DNA of 64,000 bases from Neurospora tetrasperma FGSC 2508. Taxonomy: Eukaryota; Ascomycota; Sordariomycetes; Sordariales; Sordariaceae. Made by a program: the position numbers and the translations under genes. Below the pieces are notes generated by a model. The model made no database searches and was not told the origin of the DNA. It saw nothing but the letters and a program-made list of their open reading frames with translations. The first letter of the stretch is position 1, and the number at the start of each line of letters is the position of its first letter. Location: NCBI RefSeq assembly GCF_000213175.1, contig NW_009799104.1, forward strand, positions 454,010 through 518,009, in the 5' to 3' direction. Of the stretch, positions 42,201-55,499 are shown in pieces.

Positions 42201-45200
42201 AAGCTTCTGGACCTGAACATATCATCGCAGAGTCTGTTTGTCTCTTGTTGTCTTTTGCGCTGTGCAACTAGGCACATGCGAATCGACGATGCACCCCACG
42301 CTGTATCACTCATTCACTGCTTGCAGTGTCCCTGGTTGATGATGATTTGCAGTGGAATCGCACCCGCCAGGCGAAAAACTTCAACTTCCGCGGACGCATT
42401 AGGGAAAGGAAATTCGGATCTCCGGCTACGGAAGGATACGATAGCGCCTTGCCATCACTGCAAACGATCACATCTGACAGATGTATTCTCGCTGTTTTTC
42501 TTTTTTCGTTGAGAAAGAGAGGAAAAAGAAAAACAATTTGTTACAACCGTTGGTCTTGACTTTGATAAGATAGCTGAGCGTAATGCTCGGTCCATTCCCC
42601 GGTATTGTCAACAACAACGCCTTCTCCACGCCTTCTGTTACAGTGAGTGGTGTAACAGTGCTCTCGACGCCATAGCATTGGGCCATTCGCAGTTCGGCAT
42701 CAATTCTAGCCTCGGGGTTTTTGTGGATCACCGTTGTTCTGGGGGTGGATATTTGTTTTCCCTCCCAGGAAAGTTCGAGCATTACTCATCCAACCCTGCA
42801 GTCTGCCTGGGATCGAGGCATTTTCCTTTTCTCGGCACGTGAGCACCAGTCTCATCACAGCGGTCCAGGGATAGGGATATTTGCTATCGGAGACAGAGCC
42901 GGTCGGTCGGTCGGTCGGGCGGTCTTCCTCACCACCATGCCTTTCTTTCGTACGGCCCCGGTATTCCCAAACGGTCATGTCCGGATTCGAAATGCTGCAA
43001 TTTCAAGCCAGGCGATTACATGCGTTTGTGGAGCTTTGGATGGCTCGCATCATCCGCGGTAGGATCACGATTGATTCGAAATGACCTAACCTGCCTGCCT
43101 TTGCCCTGCCTGGCCTTGCCTGCTGTCGCTTCCAGACGGACGGTAACGGCGATCAAGGCGATTCATTTATGAGCAAGCCTCTGCAGAGCGACCTATTGCA
43201 TCTCTGAAATTTCTAGTCTTGCCGTTGAGAAATGAAGAGGCACCCAATCAAGCCCATTCCTAGAGATAATCATACCCGGCAGTTCGGGAGCAAAGACCGA
43301 TGACAACAAGCCTCCGTGTGATGAGGTGGTGAAGAGGGCTGAAAAGTCACCCCATGTTTGCTCTGCTCACAAACGACTCTGTCGTGAATCCACACGCACA
43401 CACACACGTTCCTGACGTCCATCGACATGGGTCCCTCCCAATTCCCCGGGGGGGACGGGGTTCGGGGGGCGCTTGATAATCGCACTCTAGGTCCGGGGAA
43501 GTGGATACCTGGACGGCCGGCGCTGTTTACTCTCCCCGTGCGTGTTGTTGTTCGAACGACGGCGGGAGGCTCGTCCGGTGCACGCACGACTGACGGCTCG
43601 GTAATCGCCAAATGTCAAACGGAGTGCAACGGACAAACAATGAAAGCCAGCACTGTGTCAGTTTTAATGTTAACACCCCCAAATCCTCAAATTCACTTTT
43701 CGTTTTTACTTTTGCGCCACTGGGGACCCAGAAAAAAAAATCGGGAAAACGGGAAAGCGGAAAAAGGGGGGCAACTACCACCATCCGACATGCTATCAGG
43801 AGAAGAGAAACTGTAATCTGGTTGGTCGGAAAGTCACCTGTTAATCCTGTATTTCTCGCTCTATTTCGTTGGTGTGGGACGGTTGAACTGAAATGACAGC
43901 TATAACCAGCTGAATTCTGAATCAAAAGGGACGGAAATCCAGGGAGCTAAGTAGCTGCCTCTACACTTGATCTGCTGTGCACTCCTTCCGTTTTCGTTCA
44001 TCCATTAAAACTGACAACTGACAGACAGGGAATAGTAAGCTATGTTTCTTTTGATTGCCACTTACACAAGACAAGACTGCCCTGGACGGACGAACGGACG
44101 GACGCTATCATGTGCGCTCGAAATTCGACAATACCATGACTTTTCCAATGTCGACTTCCAACACAAGGGGGGAAACGACTGTTTTACTTGACTGTCTGGA
44201 ACAGTCAGTCAAATGAAATTGAACATGCCGCCCTCGATCTTTCGGTCGGTCGAATTACACGGGGATCTCCCGCCGTCAAGGAGAACATATGAGTCTTGTG
44301 ATAATCGCGTGCCGGACGCTATCCCGTGCTGTTCTGTTTTCCCTTTGTTCCCTGTATTCATCAAATTCATCAAGGGACTTGTTCGTTCTTCGCCAAGTCT
44401 AACTAAGTTATATACAGACAAGATATATACTGGCATTTATCTTATTTTCGTTTTCCTTAACGGCGGTTTCTTTCGCTCAAATCCCAAGCTAAAACCACCA
44501 CCTGAATATGCCACACATATTATTCGCGCGGATGTAAGCAAAGTCGCAGCCCGCCAACATAGCCGTTTTATAGTCAACTATTGCTTTGTAAATGCGCATG
44601 CCTTTATAGGTTCAACGAGGCACTATTGGCGTTTAATATTTATGTCCCCCACGCTCCACGCACTTTTGTGCAGGATGTGCTGCTACTAGTACAGGAGACC
44701 ACAAAGTAAATACCAGGGCGACCAGTAAAGTACCCCTGTTCAGTAGAAAGACTTGCAACCACACTCTTTTTCTTCTTCTTCTCTTCTCAATTCTTATATC
44801 ACTGTTGTTAATTTTTCCGGCCTATTGGGCTTTTTTCGTTGTTTGGTTTGCCGACATACCATGGTGGTGGTCTTCGTGTTCGAAAACTAACCATGCCGGA
44901 AGACAAAAATCCGTGCCTTGGCTTTCGGTAGTATTTCGCTGTTTCTTTTTGTATTTTTTTTTTCCCCTGACAACGACGACATCCGAGCTCAGTCAGGCTG
45001 GAGGTGTGGTTTGCTGAATTAGGTACTAAGTGTAACTCTTCAACTTCACTTGCCTGGCTGAGACTGAAAGTACGGACGAACTATGACGAAACACTCAATC
45101 ATGCATTTAAAGAGAGGACAGAAGAAATGCATCGCATTTCCAAATCCCAGTTCGAGTACCTACCTAAAGTACCTACTTATCAACCCAATTAACAGCCCCC

Positions 45201-48200
45201 TAGGTATATACGCTAGGTATCTCCGACTTCCCCAGATAGGATAGGTTGTCCCACCAGGACACGTGGAATAGATTACTATGCGTCCGTCCCTTTCATTTCC
45301 AAAATTTCCCCTCAATGCTTCACATTTCCCCATATTTCTAGCCCATGTTATCCACATCGGAATTGCAACCTTTTGATTCCTCGGTTCCTTCGGTGCTTTA
45401 TAACATTTAGTGATTCCCCCAAAAAAGGAATCTGTCGCGAAATGACCCCGGAGTGACCCGTACCTTCCGTTCCCGTCTTCGCTTCGGATCCGTCCTACAC
45501 TTGCGAACGGGCATGCACGAAATCCTTTCGGGGTCATGTGAATGAGATGACATTTCCCGAGTAAATTGCGTAGGCAAGGAGCCGCCGACACATTGGGGTC
45601 TTCCTGCCCAACGACGTACCCAAGATTGGGTATGAGGAGGAAAAAAAAGAAGCATAGCTGGTGGTCTGTGTTTGTGAGGCATGGCAAATGGCTGCGTGTA
45701 AGCGATTTGCGCGCGGAAGCATTTCTGGTAAAATACGATACATATCTTCTATTAGTTTCGGGGATGCCAATAAATTCCTTTGAGGCGATACGCTCGGGGA
45801 ACGAGAAGGGAATTGCACTTGACAAAGAAGAGGAAGCTGCGTTTTGTAACATCCATAGTAACATCCAGTAAACGGAAGGAACTGATCACCATCGGAATGA
45901 TACCTACCTATGTTTCACCTTCCCGTACGAAATTCCGACTTTACAAATGGGGTAAAACATTGACATATCAACTTCGCGTTGTCAGAGAGACACATCCATT
46001 GAAACCGAGGAAACAGAAAAGTTTAAGTGGCAGACATAACCAAAATCATTGCGAAAACCCCAAGTCAGACCTTGGTGTCGGTTATATACATGCAGCTGTA
46101 ACGCCAAACCTTCCCCGCCGCTCGTATCGAAAGAAGGGGCGCAAGGCGAAACTGTCAACAGCTAGCTTTACTTGCCTCAAGATTCCTGCCGCTAGTCGTC
46201 AACATATTAAGTCCCCGATCTGATGATCGACCAGTTCGCCATGTTGTGTCCCCGTTATGATGGGTCCCCAGGGTCTGCGTCTGGTCTCCACCCCCGCATT
46301 CTTGACGTTGAACAACCTGGTCTGCGTGCGGTCTGGACCTCTGCTACGTGAACCACACTCACTACATACACTACACTACTACTACCGGGGACGTATAGTG
46401 TCATCGTGCCGCCAGAGGTCGTGCAATGTTATATGGTGTTTGGTACTTGTTGGTCTCACGGCATCTTGTGGTCGAGTATTGGGACTTCTTGACTGACTGA
46501 CTGACTGACGTTGAAGTAGAGGTGTCAGTCATGCAAAAAAACAAAAACCCGTGTGCACGGAATCGGATACGGAGCGTGCAAGTGTGCTGCAGTCGGCTCT
46601 GCACATAGCCCTACGTCCGTATGTAAAGATACGTACATGGACACATGTGTGGTAGACATGTTAATCCTCTTGCACATGATGAAAACCATTCGGACAAAAA
46701 GCATCATTGTTTGGTACGAAAGGCAATGATCTCCGTATCCTATGACGGTTTCCCGGGGTAGAATGTTGATTCGGGTCGGCTACCAACACGTACATCACGC
46801 ACCTCGCCGTCGTCTAGACCAAGAAAGACAGACAGCCAGCCAAAGGTAGATTACAAGGCTGTAAAGGTACCTTACCTTACTTACACATATAGTACATGCA
46901 TGCATGCTTCACCTGCAATGCTAGTCGGACACAAAACGCGGCGCGGACGTAGATATGTAGGTATGTACCATATATGCAGATACACGAGGAAAAACAAGCA
47001 CATAGCCGAGATAGATCTAAGATCATGTCGCGATTATCCTACCTCACCACACTACAAACCCAAAAACCAACCAAGCTGCAAAAATGCTACGGGGACGACA
47101 TAACCGGCCGGCTTGTTTGTCTTACTTACCTACTTTTTTCCTACACGTAGAGAAGTATTCAATCGAGACCTATCACCGTCCCGAACTTCCAAACGATAAG
47201 CTCGGACCGATGGATAATTTGTTTCGTCCTATCTTCTTCGACTAGTGTACTTTACTATATATTTTCGTTCGGCTATTCTGCAAATATATACATCAGGTCC
47301 TGTAATATCAGATATTAAAAAGGAAGTCACATCGGAACATACCGTACCGTACCTGACATGTACATGCTTTGCGAGCTTCCAACCGACCAATCGCAGTTTA
47401 GCGAATGTAAAAAAAAACGCAATATTCAAGAAGACAACGCGCCAAGAATGAATCCTACACGTGCAAGTGTGTGGTTTCTTTCTGCACAAGCCAAGTCCCC
47501 CCGGGCCCCCGGACAACGCGCGTGATTGGGCCGAACGGAAACCTTCCGGCGGCGACAAGTGGATATAGAAGTAAGAAAAAGTCGGGCCGTCTCGAAACTT
47601 CATCGGATTCTTAGAAAGTTGCTGGCAGGACTGTCATAATCAATGTCCGATAATCGACGGGCCGGCGGCGGGCGATGGATGGAAGCGAGCAAAAGGAAGT
47701 AGGAGGGCCAATGAGCACAGATTTAATAATTGGTAATTTGGCGATGTTAACAGCGGAGTGGTAGACTTTCGCTAGCTGGTGTTGGAAGTGTTCGAGAAGT
47801 TCGCCATCTTATGGGTTAGTTTAGTGTTTCTGGGGTCTAGACTACCTAACTTTCACAGGTCAAGCGAAGGCGAGTTTGATGCTAGTGCAGCTGAACGACT
47901 AAACAAGTGTATACGGCAATGACAAAAAAGGAATACCGAGCAATCGATGGGAAATGGGGATATCCAAAATCCGCGATAGGTGAACTCGTAGTGTAGCGTC
48001 CAAGGCATAGCCGGAAAAGGCAGCCAAGTCCGGGAATTTTCGGGCGTCTTAGCACTTTCCATCTCTTCTCCCGCGGTGGCTCCACTGCTTCTCCCGCGGT
48101 GTTCGGCGGTGTTGTTGCTCATGTCGCGAAATCGATAGTTTCCTTTGTAAGCACGCACTCCCGCCGCTTGCGAGAGTGTGTCCGTCCGTTGTTGTTGTTG

Positions 48201-51200
48201 TTGGCGGCGGCGGTATCCGACCAGCTGAGACCGGTGAGAGACTTCCGGGCCATGTTGTCCGACGGATGCTGCATGTGCTCCGCAGTTAGTCCGTCCGTAA
48301 ATCCAGACACTCACATTTTCACAATCCACTTCTTTTTTTTCCCGGCCTTCCTTCGGCGGCCTCTCGGCGCAAGACCTTACCGGGACACTCCACCACGGCC
48401 CCACACCACGCCGCACCATGTCCTCCGTACAGGTCCATATGCGGCATTCTCCGCCCCCCCAGTGAGCCCACGCAACCTCTGATCTTCCACTTCCGTCTTG
48501 GCCGAGGGCGAAGGCAACGCCAGTGCAGCTGACAAGCGAGATAGCGACAGGTGCTCACTGGTGACAGACGGACCGACGGTCTGCACAGAGTTTTGTGTTT
48601 TGTGTGTGTGGTGGTGTGGCTGCCCAATGCAACGTCCAGGGACCACCGACTGTCTCAGACAGGCAAACAAGGAACTGTTGATCTCTGGTTTTTTTTTTTC
48701 GGGCCTTTTTGCCGAGTTGCATGCCGAGCTGGGATTTGCAGCTTTCTCGCCAGGAACCAACGCCCTGGACCTGGGAGATGAGGTGACAGATTATCAATTC
48801 CTGTCGAGGGGTTGGTTGGTTGGTTTGTACCTGTATTGGTACAACATATCACGCAAGCGAACTGCTATGATCATCACGTTGCTGTGAAAACTTTTATTTC
48901 CCTCTGCAGGTCACGTCCCTGAATTGCGGCTGCCTGCGAGTCCAGTTGCGGCTGTCATGCAATTTGACATTGCGGCACTGATCTGGCTAGTGTGTAGATA
49001 CTGTACAGTAGTTTACTGCATTGGCGATTTCCATCCATAATAATGTTCCATGGTGACCTTGTAGACGCCAAAAAGAATCCGATCCAGAGATTCGGTAACA
49101 TCAACCGCCGGTTAAATTCATTAGGAAGACCTGGACCTGGCTGGTATCGCGGCATCGCGGCTGCTGCGCGGCATCGCGGCTGCTGCGCGGCTAGCAAAGC
49201 GCAATGCCACAAACAGGCTGTGTTCACGCGGTGTACTCACGCGACTCTGTTTGGATACACTACACTACACTAGAGTTGACACGACAACGGATGGAGCACT
49301 ATGGAGGAGTGAAAGGGCAACACGTGGGTGGAATACGCGACGGTAAGTGGCCGGCCGTTTGGGAGGGCGATCCAAAGGCCAAGGTATCCAAGTCTTTGTA
49401 AGGCATTTTTCTTGTTGATGTCCTCCGCTGCCAGGGCGATGGGGAGAGGGAAAAGTGGGATGATTCCGGGGTTTCGGTGGAACTGTGGGTTGTAACTTAC
49501 GACTTGCTGCTGAAGTCTGAGACTTTGCAATGTTAATAATTTATCGAAAAACTTAAGAAAAAAAAACAAAAAAGATAAAAAAAAAGTAAGAATTCGCCCG
49601 AATCCCTTCAACTCCATGGCATGAATTCCACTTTTGCTCAACGGCACATGGACACCTTGCTCCGTTTTGACACTCAGATGACATTCAGCCAAACAGAGCC
49701 TAAGAGCACGGCAATATCCGTCTGACACCAAAACCATCCGTTTAATAGTGGAAACTACCAAATCCGTCGTTTTAACACTCGCAATATGAGACATCACCAT
49801 CGTTCGCAGAGGAATCATTCCGCTGTGACATTCGCAAGCATTTCAGGTTTTGCTGGTGCGAGGCAGGCCGAATTAATTCCATTATAATACGAAGTTTAAT
49901 TCCGTGGAACATGTTTCGAGCGAGCGCCCAAAGAAAAGAGAGAAATTACAAAAAACGAGCCTGACGAAAGTGGAGACGGGTAACCTTCAAAAAGACGCAG
50001 CAGTGTCGTGGCACGTGAGACCCCTTCCTCGGTACGTATTTTGTCAGTTGAGGCTGAGTGAGATGCGACACGGCCTGGAAGCCTAGGCAGCGCCGGCTGT
50101 GACTTGTGAGGTTCTCGCCGAGAGTCGGGAACGATCTCGACTTTTTCTGCTGTCCATGTCTTGGGGAATTATGTTTACCCCAAGCGCCCTACACCACTTG
50201 CTCGAATAAGCTCACAAGATCTACAAGGCTAAGATCTAACAAAGTGCCCAACAGTCTGGTAAGCAAAGCATCTGATACGCGCAGGCAAACGCGACCCTCT
50301 CGAACGGGCAAAGGTCAAAAAAAGATGGGGACCTGAGGGACCCTACACTAAGAATGTTGGCAAGTGTGCCACATGACGCACTACCCTTGGACTCTGAATC
50401 GCGTCAATTCCCACCCTCTTGTCTCCCCGGAATTGAGGCTTACATACGGCGATTCCAAGATGGCGTTGTGGCTCGTGGGAGATGAGGCCGTGGATTACAT
50501 AGCCTGCTATGGAGTCCTTTCAGAGTACACTACAGCCGAAACGGCACCGGCGGTTCAAGAAATTGCGTTCCTCATCTGAAGTCATCCCTAGTCAGTCATT
50601 TGACGATATATGTTTTCGGTCACGAGGTAGTCCGGGCCAAGCATGGGAGTTGCCACCGTTTAGCAGATTTCATCCAAACTCCCATGTCGGCGTCGGCAGT
50701 TGTGGGAGATGGAAAATGTTTAAAATGCCATGCACTATCTTACCTAGGAATTGTTGTGGCGGCATCAACCTCCAAGACAGACCCCGTTTCGTCGAGGCCT
50801 CCGTCACCATTTTACACCCGGCGCCGTGACAGACGCGCCCTCCGCGCCCCGCATGAGCTTCAAGCCAACCCCGCGCTCAAACCGGAGGCCCGACTGGAGA
50901 CCCCGCAAATCTTGCACATCAGATCCCTCCCCCCGCCCCGTGATTTTTGTGATTTTTTTTGTGATTTGCATCTTACGATAATGCCGTGTCGAGGATCCAT
51001 TGTCGTGGAGAACTTTGAATTTAATTTGGCCGTGGCTCCCCTGTTTTGCATGGCTAGCATGCGTATCTGATGAAGCCACACGCTGGAGCCTGTGGGCTAG
51101 GGCTGGGGATCACTAACAGATATGTCTCAATTATAAGTCTGAAGCTGTTAGTACTACTGTAGATGATGCCGTGGGGAGGCAGGGTGGACCCGCCGCCTGC

Positions 51201-54200
51201 CTTGTCAGAATCTGATCTGTAAGCAGAGCCCGGTAACCCCTCATCACCGAGTCAATGCAAGACGAACCATCGTGACCATTGCAACTTCGCATCCCGAGCT
51301 TTCCCGTGGCAGAACACCTTGACGGCCAAATACGTGTCCAGCTACTGGTCGCCGGCGGCGATGAAGTCGCAACCGGCTACGGATCATGGTTCTCGAGACT
51401 CTCCCCGCAGCAACCCGTCATCGCTCTCCCGTGGTCGTCGGGCATCCACAGCACAGCAGGCCAGCAGGCAACTTTTCTAGGCCGAGAACAGAGCTTCAGG
51501 CGGACATCACGACCATGTTCAAGGTCACGCGACGTCTTTCTGTCCACTTGCTCAGCCTCCTTGCCCTGCTCTGGACACTCGGTACGCCTGTCTTGAAACG
51601 CCGTGATGGTTACCGGCGGCGAATATCAGCACTACACAAGCACGGCCACGAACATCACAGGTCTTTTTCATGCATGGTTCCAACTTCCAAGGTCCCTTTT
51701 CAAGCAAGCTCGCCACGACCTGTTGTCGGAAGTTCTCGTGATGAGTTGGGCAACAAAAGGGTCCATCCCCGTTCCCACCAACATGGAAAGCCAGGTGGAC
51801 GCTTGGTAGAACGGTCCGAACGGTGGGGATGGGAGCGAGTAAGGTAAGTTCTGTCTCGGTGAAATAGTGGACGACCACAAAATAATCGGTAAAATTTCCG
51901 ATTTTATCTTTGGCTCTTATTTTCATCGGAATACTTCAACCAAGTGGAGTTCTTAACCCTCCGTTGCGGCGTTCCCTGGTCCGGTCACGGTCGGCGGGTC
52001 GGATGGTCGTCGTTGACCCGCAAAGAACGGCGCGGGCATCACGGGACGGGCCCCGGGGGTGACATTCGGCTACGCGCCGGTCCCTAGCTCATCCATCATC
52101 TGACAACCACACACCACCACAACCACCCACCCACAGTTGCTAGGTAGTCTAGACGTTAGACAGTTGTCTATTTCTATCACTTCTCAGATCGCCGTGCTGA
52201 CGGAGGGAACAAACAAGTTCCTGAAGATCTTTTCTTACAGGTACTCGCCCACCACAAGTACAGCATCTCAACGGTCTCCTTCGCTCAGTCTCACCGGGCC
52301 CTTGGACACGGCGGACAGCGAGTGGAAGCAAATTGCAATTACTTGATGATCATGTACTTGCTGTCTCACCTTGGGAATCATCCAATGCCTAGCTCGCCAG
52401 TTGACTTTTTGATCACAATTCAGAAAAGTTAGACTCGGGATGAGACGCTGACAGCCGTCCCGCCGTGTTTTTCCGAAATTATCATGTCATTGCCCACACA
52501 CACACACACACTGTTGCCGTCTCGATGTGTATCTCAACCTCAGGAAAGCCTTATTTTTGCAGACTCTTGCTGGTCATGAGGCCTTCGTTAGTCGCGCCAC
52601 GTCGACAAACATCTTCACGTTCCCCTCACGGGGAGAAGTCTCATGCTGTGACAAAGCGTGGGAGAAGTAAATTGCTGGCATAACTCGCATGCAGTGAGGT
52701 ACAGTGCTGCAACTCACCCAAGAAGAAAATCAAATCCCCCCCAAAAGAGAGCGAAATACACATTACATACCAATCCCCGACGTTGCAGCATCTGATTGAC
52801 GTCTCTCCTCTGATGGAGATCACTACGACTCAAGTCCCTACCTGCATTAATTCTCGCTGGCCATACATTAGTAAGGTATCATTAGGTACGATCCACGCTG
52901 AAGGATTCAAATCAATTGCCGAATCTCATTCTAGGCGCCTAAACTAACGAAACGGAACACCGGTAAGTGGTCCCTTGATATCTGTCAAAAGAAAAACCTC
53001 CCAAGAAAAAAAGAAAATACTCCAAGTCACGCACACAGAATCATCAACGAGTAGGCTTTCCCCGTTGCCGCTCAATATAGCCGATGCAAGAAGGGGCTTA
53101 CGTGGGCATGGGCATGTGATGGTCCCCTAAACCAGACAGACAGACCCTTTACACTAAGACCCTGGTTCCTCTTCGTCTCCGCTGATGAACATAAGTGTAA
53201 GTATTGATTGGAGACTTTCAGCCCTATCAGAATATCGGAATCCTCTTTTCCATTTTACATACCTACGGTCTACACATTGTTGTGGTGTAACTGGCTACAT
53301 CGACTAGCTACCTAATGACTCGAAGACAAAATGTCTACCTCCTCCAGGCAGCATCGCGTACTACTTGCTTTGAGCTGTTTGGGTTCAAGTGAGTCGTAAC
53401 GGACATTTTATCAGACTCATTTCAGGCACCCTCAAAGGAAATTGTCCATACACTTATCCTTACCTTGCAGGTTACCTATCTTCAACTGAGGTGATGTACC
53501 TCCTATCAACTCCACGCATGGAAGTTACCAGTGCGGGGGGCGCCACCTCGCGAGAACCTTACTTTCTTAGGTAGGTAGGTAGCTAGCTGTGCCTCGGATC
53601 TCTAGCAGGTGAACTCTAGGCACACGCCCCGTTATACCAAAACCGTACCAATCGTAGCGCCAAAGTTTTCATCGCTTCCATGTTTTCTTTTCTTTTTTTC
53701 TCGCTGTTCAGGTATGACCAGGAGCCGGTGGGCGCGAACATCGCTAATTTAGCGCTGACTGCGTCTCTCGTGCGTGCCTGCCTGCGTGTGATCTTGAAGA
53801 ATCTTTAAGAGTCTTCTTCAGGGTCCGAGACAAATATCCTTACTAGAGTGTGTGTGATATGTCTCAGTTAACACATCCCCTCAGCACAACCCCTCGGACC
53901 ACTTCTAGATGCATTGGTTTCCGTGTTCGGAATACCCTACTTTACCTACTGAACCTTCGCGTGCAAGGCTACGCTACGCTAGGTATTCCTACCTCTAGGT
54001 AAGGAAACTATTTTCTATCGCTTAGAGAGGTGGTGTCTGGGCATAAAACAGGACCCTTGAAAACCGCCGGCGGCTGGCGCGTGTAATAAAGTGAAAGTGA
54101 AAGTGATGGTGGTTTGCCCCTGAATTGTTGACTGGGTTGGTCCTGGTGATCAGATGTGATATATCATGAAGGTGGTCACGATGTTAGTTGGGTAGGTAGT

Positions 54201-55499
54201 CTGGTAGTCTGGTATGTGTGCGTAGGTCGCTAAGTACGGTAGTAGAAAGCCAAGCGCTCCGCCGACACTGTAGCGATTCCGGGGATTATTCTAGACCTAG
54301 TGTAATGCTTGTCTCAGGGTCTGATGTTTGTTTGTTCAGCGATTTGTTCACGATGCTGAAAGTAAGGCGAACCCGGGGATGGAATACGAAAACCGTTCGA
54401 GGAAATGCTACTAACGTACCGTCAGTAACGGAGTCGACATCTTCCAGATGCACATGGCGTATTATTACATTGAAACTGAATTTACAACTCGATTTTGTTT
54501 ACAAGCCCAGTTAGTTACCTGTCCTATGATGCGGTGCCTTCCTTTTCTGAGTCTACCCTACCTAATCCCGTACGCTTGGCTACAAGCTCAACCACTGCTT
54601 CTCTTTCTAGGTACCTAGAGGCAACCACAAGTACCTACCTAGGTATATTCTCGGGGCTTACCCATATCCTCCTCCGTATACACTGTAAAACATCTGTCTA
54701 TACCCCAACTCTTCTTCGTCCACGTTCTTTAATCACCCGTGCTTTGACTGGTTGCGCGCCGAGTAGTACCTGTGTTAACCTGTGTTTGACCTGTGCCACG
54801 GGAGGAAGCCGGTGAAGGAGTCAAGTGGACGGTCTTTGGAAGGTGCTACAGACATGCGGATACGATTTTGTGCTATCGTCTACCTACGATGAAGCACGAA
54901 AAAGACAGAGGAAACATTGAACTCAGCAACGGCGTAAAGTAACGCAGTGGTAGAGGTGACGGGGGGGACGAGAGCTTCACTTGACATGTTTGTGTTTGTG
55001 TTTGTGTTTGTGTTGCTGCTCTGTGTTTAGCTAGTACCTCTAGAATAGGTATTTGATGGAATTGTGGGAAAACGTGGGGGGGAAAGGACTTGGGGGCAGA
55101 GATTTAGGTACTGTAACATTCATTCGAGGGTCCAAGGCTCATTCAATACACCCAGGCCTGGCCTTTTCTCGGAGTTGGATAAGTCAGGTATTCTTCGATA
55201 AGGGATAAAATGCCCAATTAATTTCCCATTATATCTCATGAACAATTATCAAGGTACTGGGCTCCTATCCAAGTGCCTACAGTGTACCTCTGAGAGATGT
55301 ACCTACCTGACCAGCTACCCCGCGCCGCCTCACTCGCGATGCTACCTCCAGGACAAGGCAACAGCCAGTCGTTCGGCGCGCTGACATATATTATAACTTT
55401 TCAGCACTGCTACGCTGACATCTTTTTTTTATGGCCCGCCCCGCGTCAGAGTCGTTCCGCACCCCCGCGGGGGCATAGCACATAACCCTGGCACGCCTG
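39241..55499. other. Long gene-poor stretch with microsatellites and TACCTACC motifs
   Basis: About 16 kb without a gene I can support. Open frames above 180 codons (40,640-41,359 plus, 239 codons; 45,864-45,160 minus, 234; 48,419-47,853 minus, 188) lack domains, overlap open frames on other strands and show no splice pattern. Simple repeats: GAGT at about 39,281, GGTC at about 42,900, CA at about 52,495-52,513 and TGTTTG at about 54,988-55,014. Motifs such as CTACCTAGGTA recur, notably around 45,155-45,215 and 54,605-54,650. Confidence 0.45.
49151..49194. repeat. Two perfect 19-bp tandem units, GGCATCGCGGCTGCTGCGC
   Basis: Two identical 19-bp units stand side by side (49,151-49,169 and 49,170-49,188), followed by the start of a third (GGCT). 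They form a short GC-rich island. Confidence 0.85.

Noticed and set aside
45160-45864. A 234-codon minus-strand ORF
   Set aside because: Composition is patchy, with a Phe run from a T tract, and there is no recognisable motif or conserved end.
47853-48419. A 188-codon minus-strand ORF with a plausible internal start at about 48,122
   Set aside because: The first 30 codons after that start look protein-like, but the rest does not and no intron could be supported.
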